Part shown: piece after piece, positions 27,001 through 35,359 of the stretch
How positions within the stretch are numbered: position 1 is the first letter of the stretch
Layout of the letters: each line of letters opens with the position of its first letter
DNA from: Allopusillimonas sp008369125
GTDB taxonomy: Bacteria > Pseudomonadota > Gammaproteobacteria > Burkholderiales > Burkholderiaceae_B
Length of the DNA stretch: 64,000 bases
Reading direction: 5' to 3'
Assembly: GCF_008369125.1 (NCBI RefSeq)
Contig: NZ_VOAY01000003.1
Coordinates: 496,001-560,000, forward strand
Translations under genes and position numbers: made by a program
Notes under the pieces: generated by a model
What the model saw: the letters and a program-made list of their open reading frames with translations, nothing else
Databases searched by the model: none
What the model was told of the DNA's origin: nothing

Positions 27001-29067
27001 TCAATAACGATAATTAAAGCTGACCCGATAATTGCGACCCGCTTCGGGCAGGCACGTGCTCATGGTGGGCGGCGTGCAAACACCGGCCTGGTTGTAGTAG
27101 AACTTGTCGTCCACGTTGTTAATGCTGACATTAACATTCATGCGATCGTTGCCCTGCGGCTGCCAGGTCAGGTAGACATCATGTACGCCATACCCCGCCT
27201 TGCGTGCGGTAATGCGGTCAGCGCCCTCACCCACCGGAACATCAATATGCTCAAACAGCCGGCCACGCCAACCGATTTCAACGGCAGGCACTGGGAAGCG
27301 ATAACTGACGCTGGCAAGCCACTGACGGCCCGTGGGCATATTGTCGAGTACATAAGCCTTGTAGGCGTCGTTAACCCGAGGCTTGCTGTAGCTTATGGCC
27401 AGACGGCTGCGAAAGCCACCATCACGATAACCCAGCCCTACTTCATACCCCCGGTTGACCAGACGCCCAATGTTGTCTTGGTACCTGGCAGCTGTGGTGC
27501 CGATGTAGTCATAAATATTTTGCCGGAAAACCGTAGCCATGGCAGAAAAATGCTCACCCGCCCACTCGGCACCAAGCTCCATATTGACCGCCCGCTCAGC
27601 CTTAATGCCTTCAGCCAGTTTGCGGCTGTCACCCCAGGCCAAGCCAAGAATGTATGGTTCGTAAAGACGAGGGCTACGACTTGCCTGTGCCACACTGGCC
27701 TTGAATGTGAGTTCAGGGGTGGCGTCGAAGATTAAGGAAGCGCTGGGGTTGATATTGGATCCGGACCCCTTGCGGTTGCTGGTGTCAGTAATGCGGAAGT
27801 GGTCATAGCGTAGCCCGGTGGTGAGAGTGAACGGGGCAAAGTCCCAAATACCTTCTGCATAGGCACCCCAGTCTACCTTGCCTTCACGCCCACGACCCAC
27901 GGTGTAGTGGGCCGTGGAAATACGCTCATCACGCCAGTTAAGGCCATATTTAAGCGTATGCTTGCTCCACAGCGTGTTGACCAGCCCCAGGTCGGCACCC
28001 GTCGTTTTAGCCGACGCATCGCTATGTGCCGGCAATACCCGCCCCGTTGTTGGCATAGGGCCGGTGGCGTCTTTGACATCATGCATCTTGATGTGGAACA
28101 GATTTACATCGAACCGATCAGCAAAGCCAAAATTTTGGCCGTGATACTGCAGCGAGCTGGTGTCCTGAACCAGACTCGAATCAAAGGTGGGCAAACCGCG
28201 CAAACCGGCAACGTTGAACCGCAGTGGGCGATAACCCTCTTGCTGCTCACGCCGCTGGCTGACCACAAAACGATGCTGAGGCGAGAGCGTTAGCCCCACT
28301 TTGGCGAGGTAGCCGTCCTGATCAAGTGCCGAATGGTTGACGCGATTGCCGTGACCGTCTTTGTAGTCTTTTTGGGTGACCAGATTGCCAATTAAAATGG
28401 CGTCGACATGCTCACCAAATTTGCCATATACGGCGCCTGAACGCTCCCAACCTTTGTTGCTGCGCCAGCCGGCACCAGCTTTAAAGCCCAGGCTGCGCCC
28501 TTCTTCGAGCAGGTCTTGGGCATCGACCGTGGTCATGCGGATGGCACCACCCGTAACGCCGATACCCGCACTGGCAGAACCTGAGCCCTTTTCAATCGCC
28601 ACTGACTTTAGCAGCGCCGGATCAAACATAAACCGGCTTTGGTGGTGAAAGATTTGCGCGTTCTGGTTGGCGCCATCAACTGAAAACACCACCTGGTTTT
28701 CACCCAGGCCGCGAATAAAGATTTGCTGCGACGCCCCGTTGCCGCCGCTGACGTTAACCCCATTCTGATTTTCGAGCACGTCTTTCATATCAACAAGCGT
28801 GCTCTTTTGTACAGACTGCCATGTGGTTTTATCGGTCGTGCCGCCGCTGGTCGAGGACACGGTAATGGCATCAAGTTGGGTAGGCTGAATTGTCGCCAAC
28901 GCCGGGCATGCAGCCAAGGCAATGGCCATACCGACGATGAGCCTATGCCGGGTATACAGATGACGAAGAGGGTGACTGAAGAAAAGACTGGGGGAAGGAC
29001 TGGAGGAGAAGCTGGAGCAACGAAGCTCGCCGGAAACGGCTTCGCGCGTAACGAAGAATGGTTTCAT
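27001..29067 (-). CDS. TonB-dependent outer-membrane receptor (heme/siderophore type)
   Basis: 688 aa from ATG 29067. An unusually long N-region precedes the signal core (GMAIALAACPALA). The plug begins with a TonB-box-like LDAITVSS and contains IFIRGLGENQVVFSVDGANQ; the barrel ends in VSFNYRY with the aromatic C terminus needed for outer-membrane sorting. Motifs such as ASRSPRLYEPYILG place it near the heme/hemoglobin and related iron receptors, but the ligand is not certain. The gene is alone: no TonB, periplasmic or heme-handling genes adjoin it. A Fur-like box overlaps its predicted -10. Confidence 0.88.
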   Translation of the reverse strand: MKPFFVTREAVSGELRCSSFSSSPSPSLFFSHPLRHLYTRHRLIVGMAIALAACPALATIQPTQLDAITVSSTSGGTTDKTTWQSVQKSTLVDMKDVLENQNGVNVSGGNGASQQIFIRGLGENQVVFSVDGANQNAQIFHHQSRFMFDPALLKSVAIEKGSGSASAGIGVTGGAIRMTTVDAQDLLEEGRSLGFKAGAGWRSNKGWERSGAVYGKFGEHVDAILIGNLVTQKDYKDGHGNRVNHSALDQDGYLAKVGLTLSPQHRFVVSQRREQQEGYRPLRFNVAGLRGLPTFDSSLVQDTSSLQYHGQNFGFADRFDVNLFHIKMHDVKDATGPMPTTGRVLPAHSDASAKTTGADLGLVNTLWSKHTLKYGLNWRDERISTAHYTVGRGREGKVDWGAYAEGIWDFAPFTLTTGLRYDHFRITDTSNRKGSGSNINPSASLIFDATPELTFKASVAQASRSPRLYEPYILGLAWGDSRKLAEGIKAERAVNMELGAEWAGEHFSAMATVFRQNIYDYIGTTAARYQDNIGRLVNRGYEVGLGYRDGGFRSRLAISYSKPRVNDAYKAYVLDNMPTGRQWLASVSYRFPVPAVEIGWRGRLFEHIDVPVGEGADRITARKAGYGVHDVYLTWQPQGNDRMNVNVSINNVDDKFYYNQAGVCTPPTMSTCLPEAGRNYRVSFNYRY

Positions 29068-29227
29068 CGGTGTGATTGATATGTGATGCGCAAATAGATG
29101 CGAACTAATACAGACTTGGAGGACCCTGCCTCTTGCCCCATGACGCGATACACACCAGCACGACAAGCCTGCGGAACCCTCCGACGAAGGCGCTTACGAT
29201 AAGATGTTGGCTCATGGCCAACATGCT

Positions 29228-29246
29228 AACGAGAAGCGTTCGCATT
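29228..29246. promoter_or_regulatory. Putative Fur box overlapping the TonB receptor promoter
   Basis: Read on the minus strand, AATGCGAACGCTTCTCGTT resembles the 19-bp Fur consensus as found in betaproteobacteria. It overlaps a minus-strand TATAAT (29249-29244), with a weak TTAGCA -35 eighteen bases upstream, so Fur-iron would block the receptor promoter. A separate 8-bp inverted repeat (29204-29224) lies just downstream in the leader. Confidence 0.6.
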
Positions 29247-29285
29247 ATACATTTAGACATTAAATCATGCTAACGCTGCAGATTG

Positions 29286-29632
29286 TCGACAGAGGCACTC
29301 GCCCGCGCACTGATGACCATGTTCGTCATCTCCGAGGTTCACCCCTTCAAGGATGGCAACGGCAAAACAGCGCGGCAGGCCGCTCGCGCAACATCGTGCC
29401 GACGGTGTATCGCGAAGATTATCTGTTTCCGCTCAAGAGCCTGTCGAACCATGCCGACACGGGGCCCTACATGCGAGCCATGCCCCGCATCCAGGCCTGG
29501 ACGGCGGCCTTTGACTACAACCGGCCCCGACACCTCCTCCATGAGGCACTCAAGCGCTGCAACGCGTTCGAAGAAGACCTGCGAAACTACCGGCTGGTGT
29601 TCCCTGAGGCCGACGCAGGGATGAGGCTTTGA
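29286..29632 (+). pseudogene. Decayed Fic/DOC-family gene remnant
   Basis: One frame carries a Fic catalytic loop, EVHPFKDGNGKTARQ (29335-29380 region; canonical HPFxDGNGRxxR), preceded by ALARALMTMFVI. About 30 bp later the protein continues in another frame with NIVPTVYREDYLFPLK and a typical Fic C-terminal tail to a stop at 29632. The usual segment between them is missing, so a small deletion plus frameshift broke the gene. The whole N-terminal half is absent. Intact Fic proteins transfer AMP or other groups to target proteins; this copy should be inactive. Confidence 0.8.
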
Positions 29633-29788
29633 ATCGGGCACCTATGCAACGGGGTATCGCCTGATTATCAGGTAGAAGGTCAGCATTAACGGCAGATACC
29701 AATTTGCGATACTAATCTTGGCCGTCTGAGATCCTCATAGGAAGAGATCAATGGTCTGACACATACCAAGCAATAATTACGAGAAGCC

Positions 29789-30718
29789 TTAATTATTAAC
29801 CGACATCATGACTTCTTCTATAAATAAGGTGGCGATTGGCGATAGTCTTCGGTCGCGCCGTGTCACGAGATAATAAGGTTCACTACGAGAATGCAGTTCA
29901 AGTGGTAGCACGCTGGTTATGCCGAAACGCGTACAGAAATGCGCTGCGTCGATAGATAGCAGGGCGACCATGGAGCGATTGCGCTGCAAGAGCGACAACG
30001 TCGCGAATGCGGAAGTGGTTTCAACCAAGTTCGATGGAAATTGCAGGTTTGCCTCATGAAACTCGCGCTCCAATAATAAACGCATAGGCATATTGGCCGA
30101 ATAAACCACCCAGCGGTAACTGGATAGATCAGCAAGCACGAGCTTCTTTACTTTTGCCAGCGGATGGTCGACATTGGCCACAATAGCTAATTGTTCTTCC
30201 CGTATATTTACCGCTTCGTAGAGGCGGGGGTGGTCGCTAACGCTAGTTCGGCATATTGCCAGATCCAGACGGCCATCATCGAGCAGGTGCAGAAGTCGAC
30301 CACTGGTGTCTTCCACAATCTGTACCGACAGGCTGGGCCGTTTTTCTAGCAATCGAGACAGGGTATCGGTCAACTGAGGCACTGCGCCCATGATCACGCC
30401 GATGGTCAAGCGTCCCTCATGCCCTTGCAAAATGCTGACCATATCTTCTCTGAGATGAGCCAAGTCGGTCGTTATCAGGCGAGCATACCTAATGGCGCAA
30501 CTGCCAAGCTCAGTGGGTTCCAGTCCGCGATTGGTCCGAATGAACAATTCTGCGCCCAACGCTGATTCGATTTCTTGGAGCGCCCTGGTGGCACCGGGCT
30601 GCGTCAATGAGACCTGCTCTGCAGCTTTCATCAACGATCGGCAATCATCCAAAGCCATCAGCAATCGAAAATGCCTCAAACGCAGCCTGGAAATAATGGA
30701 ATTGAGTTGGGGGAGCAT
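29789..30718 (-). CDS. LysR-family transcriptional regulator (GbpR-like)
   Basis: 309 aa. The HTH lies in residues 15-75 (RLRHFRLLMALDDCRSLMKAAEQVSLTQPGATRALQEIE), followed by an effector domain (RLTIGVIMGAVPQLT, GRLDLAICRTSVSDH). The long N-terminal lead and HFRLLMALDD wording recall GbpR/CbbR-like regulators of sugar or carboxylate uptake. It is divergent from an alcohol dehydrogenase and TRAP-transporter cluster, with paired inverted repeats between, so it most likely regulates that cluster. Confidence 0.9.
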   Translation of the reverse strand: MLPQLNSIISRLRLRHFRLLMALDDCRSLMKAAEQVSLTQPGATRALQEIESALGAELFIRTNRGLEPTELGSCAIRYARLITTDLAHLREDMVSILQGHEGRLTIGVIMGAVPQLTDTLSRLLEKRPSLSVQIVEDTSGRLLHLLDDGRLDLAICRTSVSDHPRLYEAVNIREEQLAIVANVDHPLAKVKKLVLADLSSYRWVVYSANMPMRLLLEREFHEANLQFPSNLVETTSAFATLSLLQRNRSMVALLSIDAAHFCTRFGITSVLPLELHSRSEPYYLVTRRDRRLSPIATLFIEEVMMSVNN

Positions 30719-30797
30719 GGCTATGATAATTAGTTATACCAGTATCAGGTTCCATCATTAGTCAGAGTTTGAGTTTTTACTTAAAGTCTAAACATCT

Positions 30798-30844
30798 CTT
30801 TCGCCTGTCGATTTGTCAATACAGCGAAAGTATGCCGACATACT
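30798..30844. promoter_or_regulatory. Two inverted repeats upstream of the iron alcohol dehydrogenase gene
   Basis: Repeat 1 is ctttcg(c)ctgt ... acagcgaaag (30798-30830), arms about 10 bp. Repeat 2 is agtatg-ccga-catact (30829-30844), 6-bp arms. They overlap by two bases and end 16 bp before the ATG at 30861, so they may be operator sites for the divergent LysR protein or another regulator. Confidence 0.4.
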
Positions 30845-30860
30845 CTGTTGATGGTGACCA

Positions 30861-32000
30861 ATGAGCCTCATAAGCTATGTGACACAAGTTCAGTTCGGAT
30901 TTGGCGCAATCAAGCTTCTACAGCAAGAGTGTGACCGCCTCAGCATACATCATCCGTTGATCATTACAGACCCAGGCGTACGGGCCAGCGATCTATTCGA
31001 AATGGTAATAGATAACCTGGCGGGAGGTTCGCACACCGCCATATTCGACCAGACGCCGTCCAACCCCAACGAGCAGGCTGTACGACTGGCCGCTGCCCAG
31101 TATCGTGAAGGAAACCACGACGGTCTCATTGCAGTAGGAGGAGGCTCATCCATCGATCTGGCCAAGGGTGCAGCCGTCTGCGCAACGCATACCGGCCCGC
31201 TAAAAAATTTCGCGGTAATAGAGGGTGGAGCTGCCCTGATCACCTCGGCGACGGCTCCCGTTATTGCTATTCCGACCACTGCCGGAACCGGCAGCGAAGT
31301 GGGTCGTGGCGCCATCCTCATTCTGGATGACGGAAGAAAAGTCGGCGTGATCTCACCATATCTGGTACCCCGACTCGCAATCTGTGACCCCGCACTGACA
31401 ATGACTCTTCCGCCTTTGCTGACGGCGGCTACAGGAATGGACGCTATTGCCCATTGCATTGAAACGTTTATGTCGCCCGCCTTCAACCCTCCGGCTGACG
31501 GAATTGCCCTGGATGGACTGGAACGCGCATGGCGGCATATTGAACGGGCCACACAGAATCCCGCTGACCGGGAAGCCAGACTGAACATGATGAGTGCATC
31601 CATGCAAGGGGCGATGGCTTTTCAGAAAGGCCTGGGGTGTGTGCACAGCCTGAGCCATTCACTGGGCGGTATCAATCCGGCATTACATCACGGCACTCTC
31701 AATGCCATTTTTCTGCCGGCTGTCATAGAGTTCAACAGTACAGCGCATTCCATGCGCGAGGAACGAAAACTAGAACGCATGGCTCGAGCCATGTCGATAG
31801 CTAATCCTGACGAAATCGGCGATGAAATCAGTGCCATGAGCAAACGCCTTGGCTTGCCCGATGGAATGGGCAAACTTGGCGTCGATCGCAACATGTTCCC
31901 CATGATCATTGAGGGCGCTTTAGCTGATCACAGCCACAACACCAATCCGCGCGAGGCTTCAAGGCAGGACTACGCTTGCATTCTGGAGCAGGCCATGTAG
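30861..32000 (+). CDS. Iron-containing alcohol dehydrogenase (group III)
   Basis: 379 aa. NAD-binding GGGSSIDLAKG (about residues 94-104), PTTAGTGSEVGRGAIL, and metal-ligand segments GMDAIAHCIETF and GCVHSLSHSLGG with further His in LHHGTLNAIFLP identify the Fe-ADH family. Such enzymes interconvert a primary or secondary alcohol and a carbonyl compound, including hydroxy acids. It is first in a cluster with a three-part TRAP transporter (71 bp to dctQ), so its substrate is probably the imported organic acid or a derivative. The identity is not known. Confidence 0.9.
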   Translation: MSLISYVTQVQFGFGAIKLLQQECDRLSIHHPLIITDPGVRASDLFEMVIDNLAGGSHTAIFDQTPSNPNEQAVRLAAAQYREGNHDGLIAVGGGSSIDLAKGAAVCATHTGPLKNFAVIEGGAALITSATAPVIAIPTTAGTGSEVGRGAILILDDGRKVGVISPYLVPRLAICDPALTMTLPPLLTAATGMDAIAHCIETFMSPAFNPPADGIALDGLERAWRHIERATQNPADREARLNMMSASMQGAMAFQKGLGCVHSLSHSLGGINPALHHGTLNAIFLPAVIEFNSTAHSMREERKLERMARAMSIANPDEIGDEISAMSKRLGLPDGMGKLGVDRNMFPMIIEGALADHSHNTNPREASRQDYACILEQAM

Positions 32001-32071
32001 CTCCAGGTAACCAAGCACCGGAGTCATACTTCGGTCGCAGTCGACACTGCAAAAACGATAGGGAGGCAAGC

Positions 32072-32605
32072 ATGATAAGAAAAAAAATCAGCCAACATGG
32101 GATTCTGGAACACCTTCTCGTTCTAGGTATGGCGGCAATGTGTCTGATGGTTTTTGGCAACGTGATCCTGCGCTACGTTTTCGACACGGGGCTGCAGTTC
32201 TCGGAAGAGGTATCCCGCTTCGTATTCGTGTGGCTGACCTTCATCGGCAGTATTGTCGCGCTCAAGGACGGCATACATTTGGGCGTTGACTCGCTACTTC
32301 GGCGCCTGCCAGCCAGGCCACGAATGGTGTGCTACTGGATCAGTCATATCCTCATGCTGTGGTGCTGTTGGCTGCTGTGGACCGGAAGCTGGGAACAAAC
32401 GCGGCTCAATCTGCACAACCTGGCACCAGTTTCTGGCATACCTATTGCAATGATGTACGGCTCCGGCCTTGTCGCGTCAGCACTCATGGCGCCCATCTTG
32501 TTGAAAAACCTGTGGAAGACTGTCAGAGGCGGCTCGGCCATCTCGGCGCATGTTGACACAGGTCGCAGCGCTGACGTCCAGCTTACTAAGGAGGGGAAGG
32601 GATGA
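32072..32605 (+). CDS. dctQ: TRAP transporter small membrane subunit (DctQ-type)
   Basis: 177 aa, start ATG 32072 behind GGGAGG. Four membrane helices and the conserved NVILRYVFDTGLQFSEEVSR segment (residues 30-49) typical of DctQ. It forms the membrane complex with DctM and its frame overlaps dctM by 4 bp (ATGA). It helps couple sodium-driven uptake of substrate delivered by the periplasmic DctP. Confidence 0.92.
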   Translation: MIRKKISQHGILEHLLVLGMAAMCLMVFGNVILRYVFDTGLQFSEEVSRFVFVWLTFIGSIVALKDGIHLGVDSLLRRLPARPRMVCYWISHILMLWCCWLLWTGSWEQTRLNLHNLAPVSGIPIAMMYGSGLVASALMAPILLKNLWKTVRGGSAISAHVDTGRSADVQLTKEGKG

Positions 32606-33879
32606 CGGTATTCGTCTTCCTAGGTTCCTTGCTGGGCGCCATGAGCTTAGGCATGCCCATCGCCTTTGCATTGCTAGTATGCGGCGCCGCAATTATGCTG
32701 CAAATGGGCAACTTCGAATCGCAGATTATTGCCCAAAAACTGATCGACGGCGCAGACAACTATCCCTTGATGGCCATTCCCTTCTTTCTAGTGGCGGGCG
32801 AGCTCATGAACGCGGGCGGCCTGTCCCGCCGCATTGTTGCTGCAGCGATGGCGCTGTTCGGCCACTTGCGCGGTGGGTTGGGCTACGTTGTGATAGGCAC
32901 GGGGTTGCTGCTCGCCAGCCTGTCAGGCTCGGCTATCGCCGACACGGCGACGCTGGCTGTCATGCTGGTGCCGCTAATGCGCGAGGCGGGCTACAACATC
33001 AATCGTTCCTGCGGGTTGATCGCGGCAACCGGTATTATTGCGCCGATTATCCCCCCATCGGTAGGATTCATATTGTTTGGCGTGACTGCCAACCTGTCCA
33101 TTACCAAGTTGTTCATGGCCGGGATCGCGCCAGGCATCATGATGGGCCTGTCGTTGATTTCAGTGTGGTGGTGGTTATCCCGCCGCGAAGCCTTCAAATT
33201 ACCCGCTAGAAAATCGGGTCGAGAAGTACTGCATGCCTTGCGCAACGCCATATGGGCGATCGTACTACCCATTCTCATCATCGGCGGCCTTCGTTTTGGC
33301 ATATTCACCCCTACCGAGGCGGGTGTTATCGCGGCTGTTTATGCCTTGCTAGTGAGCCTGCTGGCGTACCGTGAACTCTCCATCGACGCGCTTTATATTG
33401 CGGTACTGAATGCCGCCAAAACATCGGCCGTCATCATGTTCATGGTCGCGGCGTCCATGGTGTCGGCATGGCTAATCACCGTCGCAAATGTCCCCATGCA
33501 GGTCGTGGCCTTGCTGCGACCGTTCATGGAAACTCCGGTCTTGCTGATGTTCTTGACGATGCTTGCAGTGCTCGCTATCGGCATGGCGCTGGACTTTACT
33601 CCCACAATCCTGATCTTGACACCCGTACTGATGCCGGTGGTCAAGGTTTCAGGGATCGATCCTATCTATTTTGGGGTGATATTCATCATGACCACGGCCA
33701 TCGGCCTGATCACCCCACCCGTAGGCGCGGTACTGAACGTTGTGTGTGGCGTAAGCAAAATTAGCATGGAAGAAGCGGTGAAGGGCGTGATGCCATTTCT
33801 GATCGCGGAGATCTTTGTGCTGTTCCTGTTCATTGCATTTCCGGCGCTGGTCACAGTGCCAGCCTCATGGTTCTACTGA
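32602..33879 (+). CDS. dctM: TRAP transporter large membrane subunit (DctM-type)
   Basis: 425 aa, about 12 membrane helices; it starts inside the dctQ stop with a strong GGAGGGGAAGG ribosome site. Family motifs are visible: AIPFFLVAGELMNAGGLSRRI, SGSAIADTATLAVMLVPLM, IAPIIPPSVGFILFG and TIGLITPPVGAVLNVV-like sequence near the end. It is the sodium-coupled channel subunit of a tripartite ATP-independent periplasmic transporter. Confidence 0.95.
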   Translation: MTVFVFLGSLLGAMSLGMPIAFALLVCGAAIMLQMGNFESQIIAQKLIDGADNYPLMAIPFFLVAGELMNAGGLSRRIVAAAMALFGHLRGGLGYVVIGTGLLLASLSGSAIADTATLAVMLVPLMREAGYNINRSCGLIAATGIIAPIIPPSVGFILFGVTANLSITKLFMAGIAPGIMMGLSLISVWWWLSRREAFKLPARKSGREVLHALRNAIWAIVLPILIIGGLRFGIFTPTEAGVIAAVYALLVSLLAYRELSIDALYIAVLNAAKTSAVIMFMVAASMVSAWLITVANVPMQVVALLRPFMETPVLLMFLTMLAVLAIGMALDFTPTILILTPVLMPVVKVSGIDPIYFGVIFIMTTAIGLITPPVGAVLNVVCGVSKISMEEAVKGVMPFLIAEIFVLFLFIAFPALVTVPASWFY

Positions 33880-33906
33880 GCCACCTATCCGTTCAAGGAG
33901 ATTACA

Positions 33907-34893
33907 TTGAAGAACTTCAAACTGCTTGGCATCATACTGGCCTCTATGCTGGTCAACGCGACCGCCGTCGCGGAAGTCAAACTGGGTTACGTGCCCACGG
34001 AAGAACATCCTGTAGGACAGGGAGTCAAGTTTTTTGTTGAACAAGTCAAGAAGAAGACCAATGGCCGGATCGACATTGCCATGTATTCGGGCGGCATGCT
34101 CGGCAACGAACCTCAGATGCAATCGTCATTGCAAGGCGGCTTTCTGGAATTGATGGTTGGTCCTACATCCAATTTCGTCGGATCCATCAAGGAATTCGGC
34201 ATATACGATCTGCCCTTCTTCTATGCTAATTTCAAGCAAGTCGATGCTGTCATGGATGGCGACATCGGACAGAAACTGTTCGATAAGCTCGATTCTGTTA
34301 AAACCGTAGGCCTCGCGTACTGGGACAACGGCTTTCGGCATATGACCAACGCCAAACGCAAGATTGAAAAAGTCGAAGACATCAAAGGACTCAAGATACG
34401 CGTCATCCCAAACCCACTATTCATCGGCACATTCGAAGCCTTAGGCGCCAACCCCGTGCCCATGCCCTACCCAGAGTTGTACAACGCGCTGGAAAGCAAG
34501 GCAGTCGACGCACAAGAGACACCCGTCGGCCTGATCTTGGCTAGCAAATTCTATGAAGTGCAAAAGTATCTGACTCTAACCGGCCACATCTACACGCCCT
34601 TTATGTTGTTAGCTAGCAAGAAATGGTTTAGCAGTCTGTCGCCAGAGGACAAGAAACTGGTTATGGAAGCAGCGCATGAATCTGCGACCTATCAACGCAA
34701 ATTATCGCGCGACGCAGCGGACCAAATCGCACACGTGGTTCTCAAAGAGCACGGCATGGAAGTCACCGAACTTGCACCCGAAGAGCATGCCCGCATGCAG
34801 GAGCTGGTAAAGCCGGTGGTCCAGAAATACTCGAAGATCATAGGCAATGATCTTGTTGATCAGGCTCGAGCCGACATGGCCAAAGCCGAGTAG
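33907..34893 (+). CDS. dctP: TRAP transporter substrate-binding protein (DctP-type)
   Basis: 328 aa from a TTG start at 33907 directly behind AAGGAG, with no better ATG. The signal peptide is short (cleavage near AVA-EVKLG). The DctP signature region is MTNAKRKIEKVEDIKGLKIRV (about residues 149-169), including the conserved Arg that usually salt-bridges a carboxylate ligand, then NALESKAVDAQETP. This supports an organic acid substrate. It is the last gene of the LysR/ADH/TRAP cassette. Confidence 0.92.
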   Translation: MKNFKLLGIILASMLVNATAVAEVKLGYVPTEEHPVGQGVKFFVEQVKKKTNGRIDIAMYSGGMLGNEPQMQSSLQGGFLELMVGPTSNFVGSIKEFGIYDLPFFYANFKQVDAVMDGDIGQKLFDKLDSVKTVGLAYWDNGFRHMTNAKRKIEKVEDIKGLKIRVIPNPLFIGTFEALGANPVPMPYPELYNALESKAVDAQETPVGLILASKFYEVQKYLTLTGHIYTPFMLLASKKWFSSLSPEDKKLVMEAAHESATYQRKLSRDAADQIAHVVLKEHGMEVTELAPEEHARMQELVKPVVQKYSKIIGNDLVDQARADMAKAE

Positions 34894-35359
34894 TTTGCCC
34901 CGCCCGCTAAAGTACTCTCAGGTTCTTGGGCGCGCACACCGCCTTTTGCATTTGATGCTGGACACCATCCGCATACATAGTATGCAAAAAGGTGGAGAAA
35001 AAATTCTTGCGTTTAATACAGTTTTAAACGCGCAACGCAATACGTGCAGAGAGTATCGTCGATGGAGACGCCCTTGATCAGCTCAATACGGTAAAAATAC
35101 GTCTGCGGTCTCATTTAATGATGCCACTCTGCCTGCAGACAGCGACATTCTCGAGGTTGTCATTCCAGAATTTTCAAGTTACGGTTGAAGGAGCTACTCC
35201 GCACGCACGCCAGATTCGAAAAAACGGCATAAGTGCCCTTTAAGAGACGGCAAGACGTCACAAAAGCAGAGGTTGCATGAGTCTGAAACACACGAAGGCC
35301 ATAAGTTTCTCAACTTATGGCCTTCGGATTCTCAGCTTATGCCTTCACCTACAGCAATC
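34894..35359. other. 466-bp intergenic stretch between dctP and gyrB
   Basis: No convincing gene. It contains a small palindrome gcatac-ata-gtatgc (34971-34985) nested in longer imperfect arms, and short protein-like stretches without starts or ribosome sites that could be remnants of older coding sequence. The gyrB-proximal end holds a very strong hairpin, listed separately. It looks like a boundary between accessory and core DNA. Confidence 0.5.
35293..35326. terminator. Strong hairpin downstream of gyrB
   Basis: 15-bp perfect stem cgaaggccataagtt / aacttatggccttcg with a 4-nt loop (35308-35311), 34 bp past the gyrB stop on the minus strand. There is only a weak U-rich tail (TGTGTTT on the minus strand), but the stem is long. 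It probably terminates gyrB transcripts. Confidence 0.75.

Noticed and set aside
34983..35240. Possible small gene or transposase fragment upstream of gyrB
   Set aside because: Short open stretches in two frames lack start codons, ribosome sites and recognisable motifs; recorded only as intergenic debris.
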